From contig RPFO01000702.1 of NCBI GenBank assembly GCA_009746045.1, forward strand, positions 872,001 to 936,000: a DNA stretch of 64,000 bases, given 5' to 3'. This document shows positions 30,687 to 40,339 of this stretch, in pieces. Under the pieces are notes generated by a model, which worked only from the letters and a program-made list of their open reading frames with translations, ran no database searches and had not been told where the DNA came from. Each line of letters starts with the position of its first letter. The first letter of the stretch is position 1. The position numbers and the translations under genes are program-made. The stretch is from Mesostigma viride (taxonomy: Eukaryota > Streptophyta > Mesostigmatophyceae > Mesostigmatales > Mesostigmataceae).

Positions 30687-33600
30687 ATGGCAGGTGAATT
30701 TGATCCAAAATACGGTAAACGTAAAGGTGATAAAGGAGACGGAATACACGAAGCTGATCCTGATGGAGGTAGGTACGATCTTGAAGAAGGAGGGCAGGTT
30801 AGTGAAAGATTTTTAATTAAGCGTGATACTCATAACGGTAAGAATGATATCGCTGAGTATTTAGCAGCATCAATCTTTCAACAAACTGCTCGTGATTATG
30901 GCGCACAGATTGAGTTAGCCAAGAATCAATCTGTAAGTCCTCAAAATCCTGAAAATCAGAATGCTTTCTTAGCCTCAAAATTTTTCAAACAAGGTTACCG
31001 GGATTTTTTTAAAGATAACACCTATGTTTTTTCAAAACGGACCGGGAAATTAGCTGTACTGGAATCGGCTGGGTTCAAATCTCCCAAATCGGCTTTTAAA
31101 AGGAAGATTGAAGGCGCTTATGAATATAATGGTTATGAGCAAACTATGGTTACTTCTCTTCTGCTAGGGGATTTTTCTGTTCATTCAGGAAATATTGGAG
31201 TTATAGATATTAAAGGAGAAAATGGAAAAGAACCTAAAAAGCAACTAGTGAGAATAGATTTTGGAGCAGCTTTTAGAGATTTTACAGATGATATTAACCC
31301 TTATAAATCCATAAGAAATAGGTCTGGCGGCGAAAAAAATTACTTTCTACGTGATCACCCAAAAGAACGTACCATGAATAAAGCATTTGCTGCTGAGTTA
31401 CGTAGAGTGGCAGAAGTTGATCTTACTCCTGTTGTTGAAGCAAAGTGGGCAGAAATAGAGAAAAACTTTAATTCTAAAACTATAAAAGAATTTGCTAAGC
31501 AAATTAAAGTTCCGGGAGCTGATAAAGGAGTGGTTACGCCAGAACAAATAAAAACCCATTTTACAGAAACCATGAAGAAAAGACAGCAATCTTTAAAAGA
31601 TATGGCCTGTGAGATTGATATAAAACTTGCTTTAAAAGGTAAAAAAGTAGATGTAGCAAAATTGCAAGAAGCTATAGTAAGAAACCCAAAACACGTAGAA
31701 CGTATTTTAGAAAATCCCCAGAATACGCAGCTTCGTATTTCTTTAAAAGAAAACCAGTTAAAAATATTACGGGAACAATTTGAAAGTAGTATCCATCTAG
31801 ATATAGAAAAAACAAAGAGTTATTTTGATAAAACTCTGGAAGAAATGCAAAAAAAGAATTTGAGAGAAATAGAGAAAGCAAAACAGGGAGGAAAAGAGCC
31901 ACCAGCCCTTATTGATTTTTCTCAATATACGGCTTTGCAAAAACAATGGCATGATGTCTGTGATAAAGCAGCAAAAAATCTTTCAAATGAATTTAATATT
32001 GACCCGGAATACCGTACAAAAATTGTGGTTTCTATGGCTTCCTTAAGAAAAACGGTTAATCGGGAATTTGTGGAATCTTTTCTTAAAAAACCAGAACATT
32101 TCAAAAATCGTTGGGCAGAAACAATTCCTGTTGCTGGTAAAAAACTAATAGATGCTACGCAGGAAGTAGTCAAAGCATCTTCTATGCCTATTGATTATAA
32201 TAAGTTTGACCTTACAACTGCAGCTGATAGTGGCGGTGTTACAGGCAGCAAACGTGTTAAGATGGAGGGTAAAAATTACCAATTAAAACCGTCAATTAAA
32301 GATAATGCCTTAAAGAGGCGTGTTAAAGCTAACTGGACTGATAGGGAAAATTACGGTGAAGTAATTTCCTCTAAAATAGCCCGTAGTATCCTAATTACCG
32401 ATTCTTTTGAAGCAGCTCCTAATGTTTCATTAGTATATGATAAGGTTAGAAAACGAACCCCGGTAGCTTCCAAATATCTAGAGGGAGATAAGGTTAGAAC
32501 CTTAGACAAATTTATTGAGGAAAAGACAGATATTAAGCTTAAGGATAAGCAACATATAAAATTTGTTGATGGAAGCAGAAAAAAGGGCGGTGCTAATCCC
32601 AAAAAAAGGGAATACGATATTAGTGGGCCAGCAAATGCAGCTTTACGTAAGGACATAGCAAAAGGTATAGCTGGTTCTATAATAAATGGAGATCATGATA
32701 TTAATCCTGGTAATTTTGTTGTGGTTACCAAAGATGGACAAGATCGAGCGGCCCGAATAGATTTTGGCCATGCTTTTAATGATCTCCTTAATACTTCCAA
32801 AGCGTTTGGTGGCACAGTAAGGAATAAAGATAATCAAGTTTTAGATTTTTTAAATAGAGAAAGTGTGGCCGGGCTCAAGTTCGGAGCAAAATCTAAACTT
32901 TGGCGTGACTATCCTGGAATGATTCCAACTCAGGAAATGGCGGATGCTTTTAAGGAAGTGTCGCAATCAACAGGATTAAGCCAAGGAATAGCTAACGGAA
33001 AAGCAGAATTTACTGCACTTTTGGAGGCGATGGACCGAAATAAAGATGAGAAAGGGATTGCGCACTTAAAAAAATCTTTGGATGCAATAAGTACTAATAT
33101 AAGCGGTGTAAAACTTGATCCTAAATTGAGCCCTGAAGCTACGATAACTGCTGCTTTCGCTAATATAGAGAAATTTGCTAAAGACAATCAACAAAAAATG
33201 GCGGACGTAAGTAAGCTTATGCAGCTTCAGGTTGATATTGATAAAATAATAGAAGCAAAAAGGAAAGGTGATGAGCCGTCTAAAGAGCAAATTGATCAAA
33301 TAAAAACAGCATATGCTGAATTGGAAAAAGCTACTGGAATAGTCCAAAAAGGTGGTGGATTAGAATGGGTGAAAACTAGTGCTAGCAAAGCTGCTCATAA
33401 AGGTGATTTAGAAAGCTATATCATGGAGCGGGGAAAACAGCTCGGGCTTAATAAGGAGTTAAGAAAAGAATTAGCTCGTACAGAAGGTGTAATTATGACC
33501 CCTTCGTCTCTTTTCTCAAGATCTGGAGATGCTATAGCATTATCAGGTCAACCAGTAGAGCGGGAAGTAGAAAGAACTGCTAGGGGATTAAGCGAAGCAG

Positions 33601-34862
33601 GTCAACCAGTTTTAGCTACTAGTAGCGGTAAACCACAAACTAGCCCCGTTATTGATCCTGTGGCGCTTGTTAGAGAAGAAATAATTAATAAACAGACTCA
33701 AATTCTAAAGGAGGCGGTTGCAATACTTCATCCTGATACGACTGGCCTTAGCATGGAGCAGTTTAAGGATTATTTAAAAAACCACCAGAAGCTAGTAACT
33801 GATGCGCTTGAAAATCCTGCCTTCAAGAAAGAGAGAGCAGCGCAAATGCAGCAAGCAGAAGTAGCGGGTTATAAAAAATTTAACCAGGAATTTGCTAAAG
33901 TTGCAAAGCCCGTTGTATGGGACGGGCCTTCTACAGCGAGCGAAAAAACACAAGTAGTCAAAAACAAAGCTGGCCAGGAAGTATGTACATTAAAAGAAAC
34001 CACCTCATCTCAGTCATTTACAGCCGCTAATGGTATTACAAAACAGGTTAGCACCCGCAGTATTGCATTTCCTCCGTCACTGAAAGAAGGGAGTGGCCCA
34101 ATGCATGCATCATTTGCCTTAAAGGATGCAAACGGACATAACATGCCATCTAAAGATGCAGTTTATTTTACTGTCCATTATGATAAATCGGGGAAGTTAA
34201 TGGAGGTTACCTCTCCCCAACCTATTAAATTTATGGGTAAAGAAGATAATGCAATTGGTTATATTGAACGAAATGGAGAAGTATACACTTTGCCGGTGAC
34301 GAAGAAAGCCTATAATGAAATGATGACGGAAGTTTCCAAAAATCAGGGTATGGGAATTAATTTATCTCCGAAAGAACAAATAGCCAGTGGGACTGAGGTA
34401 ACGGCGCAAGTAAAACCAAAAGTAGAAGTAACGTCCCAAGTACCGCTAGTAGAAGCAGTGGCCAAAATACAAATTTCTGAATCCACGACAAAGGAAGATG
34501 CAATAAAAGAAATAGATAAAATATTAAAAAATAGGAAACCTGAAGAGGTGGTAGGATTGTTAAAGCACGAAATTGAGGGTGGGAGGAAGGAAATAGTGGA
34601 TTTAGTTGCGCAAGCGACTTCATCAACTAGGCTTGACCGACCTTCTGATGTGCCAACCTTAAATAAATCGCATTACCTTGATGCTTATACTGATGGCATG
34701 AAACATTCTGCTCCTAAAGCTAAAAATCCTCCTGAACAAGATAATATACACAGAGCAAGTGCTAAATTATTAGATCATGTCAAAGATATACCACCCATGC
34801 TTCATAGAAGCACCGTACAGTTCAATACTTCACAATTAGCTAAAAAAGGTCATGGAATTTGA
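30687..34862 (+). CDS. Large candidate effector: two kinase-like cores plus Sca4-like C-terminal domain
   Basis: A 1391-residue protein without signal peptide or membrane segment, starting at an ATG behind a strong AGAGGAG. Two regions share the same layout. Core 1 (about 38-200): FLIK with Lys45, a helix with Glu57, then GDFSVHSGN (Asp162, Asn169) and IDFG (Asp191). Core 2 (about 525-700): QLK with Lys534, a helix with Glu558, then GDHDINPGN (Asp669, Asn676) and IDFG (Asp692). This order of Lys, Glu, GDx5GN and DFG is that of kinase-like folds, including PI3/4-kinase-type effectors. The section about 1090-1225 (EVCTLKETT, RSIAFPPSLKEGSGPMHASF, PSKDAVYFTVHY, NAIGYIERNGEVYTLPVT) resembles a domain of the rickettsial antigen Sca4. 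In between are long helical, charged stretches. Secretion by the type IV system is an inference. Confidence 0.75.
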   Translation: MAGEFDPKYGKRKGDKGDGIHEADPDGGRYDLEEGGQVSERFLIKRDTHNGKNDIAEYLAASIFQQTARDYGAQIELAKNQSVSPQNPENQNAFLASKFFKQGYRDFFKDNTYVFSKRTGKLAVLESAGFKSPKSAFKRKIEGAYEYNGYEQTMVTSLLLGDFSVHSGNIGVIDIKGENGKEPKKQLVRIDFGAAFRDFTDDINPYKSIRNRSGGEKNYFLRDHPKERTMNKAFAAELRRVAEVDLTPVVEAKWAEIEKNFNSKTIKEFAKQIKVPGADKGVVTPEQIKTHFTETMKKRQQSLKDMACEIDIKLALKGKKVDVAKLQEAIVRNPKHVERILENPQNTQLRISLKENQLKILREQFESSIHLDIEKTKSYFDKTLEEMQKKNLREIEKAKQGGKEPPALIDFSQYTALQKQWHDVCDKAAKNLSNEFNIDPEYRTKIVVSMASLRKTVNREFVESFLKKPEHFKNRWAETIPVAGKKLIDATQEVVKASSMPIDYNKFDLTTAADSGGVTGSKRVKMEGKNYQLKPSIKDNALKRRVKANWTDRENYGEVISSKIARSILITDSFEAAPNVSLVYDKVRKRTPVASKYLEGDKVRTLDKFIEEKTDIKLKDKQHIKFVDGSRKKGGANPKKREYDISGPANAALRKDIAKGIAGSIINGDHDINPGNFVVVTKDGQDRAARIDFGHAFNDLLNTSKAFGGTVRNKDNQVLDFLNRESVAGLKFGAKSKLWRDYPGMIPTQEMADAFKEVSQSTGLSQGIANGKAEFTALLEAMDRNKDEKGIAHLKKSLDAISTNISGVKLDPKLSPEATITAAFANIEKFAKDNQQKMADVSKLMQLQVDIDKIIEAKRKGDEPSKEQIDQIKTAYAELEKATGIVQKGGGLEWVKTSASKAAHKGDLESYIMERGKQLGLNKELRKELARTEGVIMTPSSLFSRSGDAIALSGQPVEREVERTARGLSEAGQPVLATSSGKPQTSPVIDPVALVREEIINKQTQILKEAVAILHPDTTGLSMEQFKDYLKNHQKLVTDALENPAFKKERAAQMQQAEVAGYKKFNQEFAKVAKPVVWDGPSTASEKTQVVKNKAGQEVCTLKETTSSQSFTAANGITKQVSTRSIAFPPSLKEGSGPMHASFALKDANGHNMPSKDAVYFTVHYDKSGKLMEVTSPQPIKFMGKEDNAIGYIERNGEVYTLPVTKKAYNEMMTEVSKNQGMGINLSPKEQIASGTEVTAQVKPKVEVTSQVPLVEAVAKIQISESTTKEDAIKEIDKILKNRKPEEVVGLLKHEIEGGRKEIVDLVAQATSSTRLDRPSDVPTLNKSHYLDAYTDGMKHSAPKAKNPPEQDNIHRASAKLLDHVKDIPPMLHRSTVQFNTSQLAKKGHGI

Positions 34863-34869
34863 TGTTACC

Positions 34870-34897
34870 CTGAGAACCAATTATAATTGGTTCTCAG
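34870..34897. terminator. Perfect 28-base palindrome between convergent genes
   Basis: The 28 bases are their own reverse complement (arms start CTGAGAACCAATTA). It begins 8 bases after the stop of the 1391-residue gene, which converges on bamB. As RNA it forms a stem on either strand with a small loop. It lacks a T-run, so a two-way transcript end or RNA-protecting hairpin is likely, and a protein-binding site cannot be excluded. Confidence 0.6.
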
Positions 34898-34988
34898 CAG
34901 ATAAACATCCTAGCTACCTTTATCACAACACGTAAGTTCTTTGTTTTTACTAAGATGTTGTGGTAGGATTATTAGCAGGCTGCAGAAG

Positions 34989-36224
34989 TTAAAATTTTAC
35001 TTTTGTATCTAAAATTAAGTGTATTATGCCGCTACAGCATGATATCCAATAGTATCTTATATTTTTATCAATAGCAGAAATAACAGCTTGTTCAGATAAT
35101 CGACCTGAATCATTCGTGGTAAATTGATAGAGTTCACCGTTGGAAGCTATAACATTTATCGTATAGCTGTTTCCATCTTTAACAACAAAAGGATCTAGGA
35201 AAGTTACTGTTTTAGGTTTTTTAGATATACGTTCCTTTGGAGAAATAAGGTCTCCAGTCCAGCTTACTTTACCATCTGTTGTCGATAACAAGGCAATTTG
35301 TCGGGCATTATTTGTGACTATTAGGCTATTATCATGTAAAGTCATAGATTGTATATCATCAGCAGTTTTTATCCAGACCTCTTTGCCTTCTTTCAAATCA
35401 AGTTTTATTATTTTTCTGTTGCTGGTAGCAAAATAAGCAAAATTACCGCTTATAATAGGTTTTGTTATTATGACTGATGGTTCAAAATTTGGCAATCCTA
35501 ACTCTTCAGAAGAAGATAGGCTATAACTCCATAATTCAGAACCATTACTAGCATTGAGATATACTACTTCCCCGGAACTATAACTGACCAAGGCATAACC
35601 ATTATAAAGCACAGGATGAATATGGTTTCTTGAAGAAATAATTTCTATTCCTCCTTCATGCATCCACATTAATTTGGAGCTTGTTGTATTGTAAGCTATT
35701 ACTTGATTACTAATTGTTTGTACCAGTAATAACTTATCGTCTGCCATAACTGGTTTGGTCCTAATTATATCAGGAAACTCTTTACGGATAAGTTCATTAC
35801 CGCTTTCTACATCTAAAACAACTAAATTACGCGATCCATAAGTTACGTATAATTTATTATCACTAAATAATATGCCTCCGGAGTAAAAATATCTATCTAC
35901 TTCGTTTCCAGCTATATTTTTACTCCATAATAGCTTTTTTTCTTTCAAAGAGAATGCACTAACATACCCCTGCTGATCGATACTATACATTATACCTTTA
36001 GCAACTACTGGTTCTGCGATAATTGCTTTCTTGGAAATCGTGTAAGAATGAGGTTTTTTTTCTTTAAAAGGGTTATTTTTACCAGTGGAAAATAAAGGCG
36101 GTGTTGCTGCTTCTACTTCAAGTTTTGGTGTTAAGTCAACAAGATTTTTTACTTTTGTACTACCTATGTTATCGCAGCTTGTTAAATAAAAAGGAATTAA
36201 CAAAAATGCAAAGAGTTTATTCAT
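34989..36224 (-). CDS. bamB: Outer membrane protein assembly factor BamB
   Basis: This lipoprotein of the Bam complex scaffolds beta-barrel insertion into the outer membrane. The 411-residue protein has a lipoprotein signal with lipobox LTSC (cysteine at residue 17) and a beta-propeller built of repeats such as GYVSAFSLKEKKLLWSKNI, VVLDVESGNELIRK, VYLNASNGSELWSYSL and IKLDLKEGKEVWIKT, the PQQ-like blade pattern. It is the last gene of the minus-strand group cpoB-yfgM-bamB, with 30 bases between it and yfgM, the same pairing as in E. coli. Confidence 0.92.
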   Translation of the reverse strand: MNKLFAFLLIPFYLTSCDNIGSTKVKNLVDLTPKLEVEAATPPLFSTGKNNPFKEKKPHSYTISKKAIIAEPVVAKGIMYSIDQQGYVSAFSLKEKKLLWSKNIAGNEVDRYFYSGGILFSDNKLYVTYGSRNLVVLDVESGNELIRKEFPDIIRTKPVMADDKLLLVQTISNQVIAYNTTSSKLMWMHEGGIEIISSRNHIHPVLYNGYALVSYSSGEVVYLNASNGSELWSYSLSSSEELGLPNFEPSVIITKPIISGNFAYFATSNRKIIKLDLKEGKEVWIKTADDIQSMTLHDNSLIVTNNARQIALLSTTDGKVSWTGDLISPKERISKKPKTVTFLDPFVVKDGNSYTINVIASNGELYQFTTNDSGRLSEQAVISAIDKNIRYYWISCCSGIIHLILDTKVKF

Positions 36225-36254
36225 AATATGTACCTAATATAGATTTATTTAATT

Positions 36255-36917
36255 TTATGTCTTGATAGAAATTCCTGAAATGATAGCTTTTGCTTGTTCT
36301 TTTATGATTGCTGAAGCTCGTGGGAGCTTCAGAGTTTCAATTGCATACTGCTTGGCTAAGTCTAATTGGTTATTTTTTAAGTGAAATAAGGATTTTAATA
36401 GAGTAGCTGTTGCGTAAAAAATCTGAGAATCCTTAGTAAAATATTGTAAATATTCCCTGGTTTTATTTTCCTGCTCACTATTTAAATTCTCGATATCAAG
36501 AACTAAGCTAATATATAAAATCCTGGCATAAGCTTTAGTTATTTCAGAGTAATCATTATTGTTAATTATCTTGCTAAGAAGCCCCATAGAATCTGATACA
36601 TTAGTTAGTTTTGTCTGTTCGCTAACTAGCTTTATTGATGCTAACTCAGATAATTTACTTTTATTGTTAATTTCGATTTCTTTAAGTAAGTGATTAAGTA
36701 ATTTAGTATCCTTGGATTCATCAGAAATTAATTGAACAAACGAATCTCCTATTTCCTGATTATGTGTAGCCTTTGCTTGTAAAAACCAGTTATACCCTGC
36801 TATTCCAAGAGCAACAATGATTGTTAACGTTATGATAGCAGGAAAAAGTTTTCTAAAAAGCTTAAGCCTTTTTGCGTCTTTTTCGTCATTTAATATTTCT
36901 TCTAAGATATCAGACAT
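36255..36917 (-). CDS. yfgM: YfgM-like ancillary SecYEG translocon protein (tetratricopeptide)
   Basis: A 220-residue protein with a cytoplasmic N-terminal tail (MSDILEEILNDEKDAKRLKLFRKLFP), one membrane helix (AIITLTIIVALGIAGYNWF) and a helical periplasmic part with TPR-like repeats ending in LAKQYAIETLKLPRAS. E. coli YfgM binds the Sec translocon and helps hand over exported proteins. The match is strengthened by its position directly upstream of bamB, as in E. coli. It starts 16 bases after the cpoB stop, so the three genes form an operon. Confidence 0.8.
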   Translation of the reverse strand: MSDILEEILNDEKDAKRLKLFRKLFPAIITLTIIVALGIAGYNWFLQAKATHNQEIGDSFVQLISDESKDTKLLNHLLKEIEINNKSKLSELASIKLVSEQTKLTNVSDSMGLLSKIINNNDYSEITKAYARILYISLVLDIENLNSEQENKTREYLQYFTKDSQIFYATATLLKSLFHLKNNQLDLAKQYAIETLKLPRASAIIKEQAKAIISGISIKT

Positions 36918-36933
36918 TGTTAGCTAACCGTTA

Positions 36934-37611
36934 TTATTTTTTACAATTAAAATTCGCTCTTGCTTCAGCAGCTCTTTTTAAAGAATCCGCAGATCTTTTA
37001 GGGAATTCTGTCTCTAGCTTATCAAGAATAACGCAAGCCTCTTTTTGTTTTTTCAGTTTCCCCAGAGAAAGTGATAGTTTTAGCAAAGAATCACTAGCTT
37101 TAGAACCCGTTGTGTATTCTTTATAACCTTTAAGGTAATGGATAGCTGCTTGGTTGAAATTGCCTTGCCGGTAAAAGCTTTCAGCATACCAAAAAACTGC
37201 ATTTTCCCGAAGTTTATGATCTTTGTGATTTTGAATGAAATTCGCAAATTTCTCTTCTGCTTCGCTAAAATTACCATCTTTTAAAGACGCAAGGGCAAGG
37301 TCATATTCAGACTGAATTTCAGTAGTCTTATTTTCTTTAGAAGCAATTTTTTTTCCTTGAGCTAGCGGTGAATGCGCCTCTTGTGACTGAGTTATTTGCT
37401 TATCTAAGTTAGGTTTAGGTTCTGAATTTGGCTGTTTTACTTGCATAGCAGCAACAGTTTGTTCCAGATGGTCAAGGCGGCTTTGTAATGATTTTATTTG
37501 AGCTGACTGTTTCTTAATAATAGCAGCGTATCCCTCTTCACCGGCAAAGGCACAGTTAACAGCAAGTATCAAGGCCATTATTGTTAGCGTTAATAAGTTT
37601 CTCAATATCAT
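36934..37611 (-). CDS. cpoB: Cell division coordinator CpoB (YbgF), Tol-Pal associated
   Basis: A periplasmic protein that connects peptidoglycan synthesis with outer-membrane constriction through Tol-Pal. The 225 residues include a signal peptide (MILRNLLTLTIMALILAVNCAFA), a coiled-coil trimerisation segment (IKKQSAQIKSLQSRLDHLEQ), a linker and a C-terminal TPR domain (EYDLALASLKDGNFSEAEEKF, YWYAESFYRQGNFNQAA-like blocks). It heads the cpoB-yfgM-bamB group. In many bacteria cpoB follows tol-pal; here it is paired with envelope assembly genes instead. Confidence 0.88.
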   Translation of the reverse strand: MILRNLLTLTIMALILAVNCAFAGEEGYAAIIKKQSAQIKSLQSRLDHLEQTVAAMQVKQPNSEPKPNLDKQITQSQEAHSPLAQGKKIASKENKTTEIQSEYDLALASLKDGNFSEAEEKFANFIQNHKDHKLRENAVFWYAESFYRQGNFNQAAIHYLKGYKEYTTGSKASDSLLKLSLSLGKLKKQKEACVILDKLETEFPKRSADSLKRAAEARANFNCKK

Positions 37612-37836
37612 TTTAAGTAGATGTATAATTAATTTTTAAATATTAATATTAACCCTAGTTATAATAACTAAAATTCTTTTTTAGTCTAGTTTTATTCTGT
37701 CTCGGTTGTGCTTAAAACATAAATATATCAGAAATTTTCATATAATTTTTACTGAGCTTAACATAACAAGTCTATTGTATTTTATAAAAAAACATAATAG
37801 ACTCCTATGCAAAAATAAATATTATATATCTAGATA

Positions 37837-38553
37837 ATGCCTGAAGTTTTTTTTAATGGACCAGCCGGACGGATAGAAGGAAGATATACAGAATCACCTG
37901 ATCCAAGAGCACCGGTAGCACTTGTACTTCACCCACATCCGTTATATGGCGGTACAATGAATAACAAAGTTGTTTACAGTATGTACAAGACTCTTGCTGA
38001 TAACAATTTTACTGTTCTTAGGGTTAACTTTCGTGGTGTAGGAAGATCGGTCGGTAAGTTTGATGAGGGGATCGGTGAGATGACTGATGCAGCAACGGCC
38101 CTTGATTGGCTTCAATTAAATAACCCTATGGCGAGTGGAAGTCTTATTGCCGGATTTTCTTTTGGAGCTTGGATTGCTATGCAATTAATTATGAGAAGGC
38201 CTGAAATTACTCATTTTCTAACAGTTTCTCCGCCAGTTAATAAATATGATTTTTCATTTCTCTCCCCTTGCCCAGTACCAGGATTGATAATGCAAGGAGA
38301 TTTAGATAGCGTAGTCTCGGAAGAATTAGTACACGAACTAGCGCAGAAATTATCAAAGCAAAAATATATCAAAGTAGACTATCGTATGATAGCAGGGGCG
38401 GATCATTTTTTTAGAGAGAAGATTGATAGGCTTAATGAGGAAATCGATGATTATTTAAAAACTACATTTAACCATCAAACTGATTCTCCTCACAATAATT
38501 TTGAAAAAACTAAGGCAAATAAACCCACTGCTAAAAAACTCTTTCTTGAATGA
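37837..38553 (+). CDS. Alpha/beta hydrolase of the COG2945 type
   Basis: A 238-residue hydrolase with no signal peptide. The N-terminal block (PEVFFNGPAGRIEGRY) and LVLHPHPLYGGTMNNKVVY, VLRVNFRGVGRSVG and the nucleophile elbow AGFSFGAWIA are characteristic of this bacterial family. The acid lies in IMQGDLDSVV and the histidine in GADHFF. The C-terminal tail beyond about residue 212 is polar and lineage-specific. Substrate unknown; the same family is widespread in Alphaproteobacteria. It stands alone on the plus strand. Confidence 0.88.
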   Translation: MPEVFFNGPAGRIEGRYTESPDPRAPVALVLHPHPLYGGTMNNKVVYSMYKTLADNNFTVLRVNFRGVGRSVGKFDEGIGEMTDAATALDWLQLNNPMASGSLIAGFSFGAWIAMQLIMRRPEITHFLTVSPPVNKYDFSFLSPCPVPGLIMQGDLDSVVSEELVHELAQKLSKQKYIKVDYRMIAGADHFFREKIDRLNEEIDDYLKTTFNHQTDSPHNNFEKTKANKPTAKKLFLE

Positions 38554-38889
38554 TTATCCAAATTATTCCTTAACTGTTAGATTTTATTACCAAGTTTACT
38601 TAGATTTAGAATATTGTTAGATGACGTTAATTTCAAAGTATAAAATTTATAGAAGGTTAAACGTACTTACTTCAAAATAGAATAATCTGCTCCAAGGAAA
38701 ATCAGATTGTAAAAGCAACAAGTGTTATTGAGCAACTTTTGTAAGTGCATTTTAAAACAAGAAGTTAGTTCCTGATAAAATTAACAGCTCATCTTCTTGG
38801 CAAGAGCCTTGCTTTTGAGTTTTTAAAGGTTAAAAACACCAGCAAATGTTAATGTTTTTAACCATATTCTATACATTAAAAGCAAAAGT
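38554..38889. other. Spacer of about 335 bases with one hairpin
   Basis: No gene is seen. GGTTAAAAACA at 38828-38838 pairs perfectly with TGTTTTTAACC at 38853-38863, an 11-bp stem with a 14-base loop, ending 26 bases before the start of the next gene. Its position in the 5' leader suggests control of the downstream membrane-anchored protein rather than ordinary termination. Confidence 0.45.
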
Positions 38890-40182
38890 ATGAAATTCAA
38901 TAAAAAAACAAATAGGTATTTCGTAATAACTGCTGTTACACTAATTTTAATTGCTACTTATCTTTATATTGAAAAACTATGTAACCTGAAAATTGAACTA
39001 CTTCCAATATATGAGCAGGAGTTAAGAAACCTCCAACATGCAGAAGCCTCTACTACGAATCCATTAGTAAAAAAAGTGTTTGCAGAATTAAGAAATTTTG
39101 AGCAAAAGAACCTTAATTACTTTAGATATTTAAACGAGAGGTTAAAACTGGCTATTGGTAAGAAAAATTTAGCTGATCTTCAGATTGAAATTTTAAAGGG
39201 GTTGGAATCAGAAATAAATTTTTATAGAAAGTTAAATAAAGTGATTAATTATATTTCTAAAACTGGAAATTTTTATATACCTTATTCTCTTAGCTATAAT
39301 AAAATGATAGAAATAATTACCGGTTCAAAAAAATTAATAGAAGATCATTTTTTTGATATAATTAGTGGTAATTACCCATTATCTATAAATACCTTTGAAA
39401 ATAATAAAAGCTATTTAATAGTAGGAAAACAGGATTCAAATTGGTTGGCTACGAGCGAAGCAACTTTTCTAAAAACAGCATTACTCCTAACAATAACTTC
39501 ATTGGATTATGAATTTAAATCGGAATTATTTAATTCTCCAGATAACCAATACTTTATACAAATTTTTAAATTACCAAAAGATTTATTTTTTCCCGTTGTT
39601 TCTGAATTTGGTAATAAAAAGTTAATTTTTAGCGACTTCGCTCTAGAAAATAATTTTGAGATTGCATTACCTAACAATGGATATGTTTTTGGAGGCAATA
39701 GAGATGTAGAAGGATTAGCGAAATCGAAGGGAGATTTTTATGACTGTACAACTTGGTTACAAGAATTATTAGCTATTGAGGTTGCTTTTAACACTTTAGA
39801 TTTGCTTTACCTACATCGAGCTAAACTTAGATATGGTATAGTTAATCCAACCTGGTTAGGAAGTGAGAGACACGAAGCTTTAGATTGTATTTTGGAACCT
39901 ATTGAAGCTAAATCGATTAAGGATCTTAAAGTAGGAATGATTTTTGTTACCCGGAAGTTTAAATTTATAGATTCATTGTTAAAAAGAAAAGATCAAAAAC
40001 CTGGTAAGCAAGGGCATGGACATGCAGGTATTATAGTTGAAATTAACTATAAGGAAAATACATTTCTTTTGGCATCTTATAATAGGCATATCCCTCAAAT
40101 AGAGGGACTGAACATAAGAAAATATCCTTTTAAGGAGGAATTTGACAAAAGAAATTTCTATTTTAATAGTAAACTAAAATGA
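38890..40182 (+). CDS. Membrane-anchored NlpC/P60-like hydrolase candidate
   Basis: A 430-residue protein with one N-terminal helix (about residues 12-28, VITAVTLILIATYLYI) and a long helical domain (about 35-250). The C-terminal 160 residues carry features of papain-like amidases of the NlpC/P60 or YiiX type: a cysteine in YDCTTW (Cys286), the strand pattern KDLKVGMIFVTRKF where such proteins usually have 'L-x-x-GD-x-x-x-x', and a histidine motif GHGHAGIIVE (His376/His378). These are the expected catalytic Cys and His. By family it might cut cell-wall peptides or lipids, or be an effector. I do not recognise a named family for the whole protein. Confidence 0.55.
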   Translation: MKFNKKTNRYFVITAVTLILIATYLYIEKLCNLKIELLPIYEQELRNLQHAEASTTNPLVKKVFAELRNFEQKNLNYFRYLNERLKLAIGKKNLADLQIEILKGLESEINFYRKLNKVINYISKTGNFYIPYSLSYNKMIEIITGSKKLIEDHFFDIISGNYPLSINTFENNKSYLIVGKQDSNWLATSEATFLKTALLLTITSLDYEFKSELFNSPDNQYFIQIFKLPKDLFFPVVSEFGNKKLIFSDFALENNFEIALPNNGYVFGGNRDVEGLAKSKGDFYDCTTWLQELLAIEVAFNTLDLLYLHRAKLRYGIVNPTWLGSERHEALDCILEPIEAKSIKDLKVGMIFVTRKFKFIDSLLKRKDQKPGKQGHGHAGIIVEINYKENTFLLASYNRHIPQIEGLNIRKYPFKEEFDKRNFYFNSKLK

Positions 40183-40339
40183 AGTGTCCCTTAATATTTA
40201 CATGACTTATGTTATACAACTATAAAATTACATGAATAACAAAAGTATTACTATTCTATAAATCGTTTTTTTACATTTATTTACAATATTAGGCTATAAC
40301 ATGTTATTATAAGGTTATAATAACTAATCAGTTCCAATT

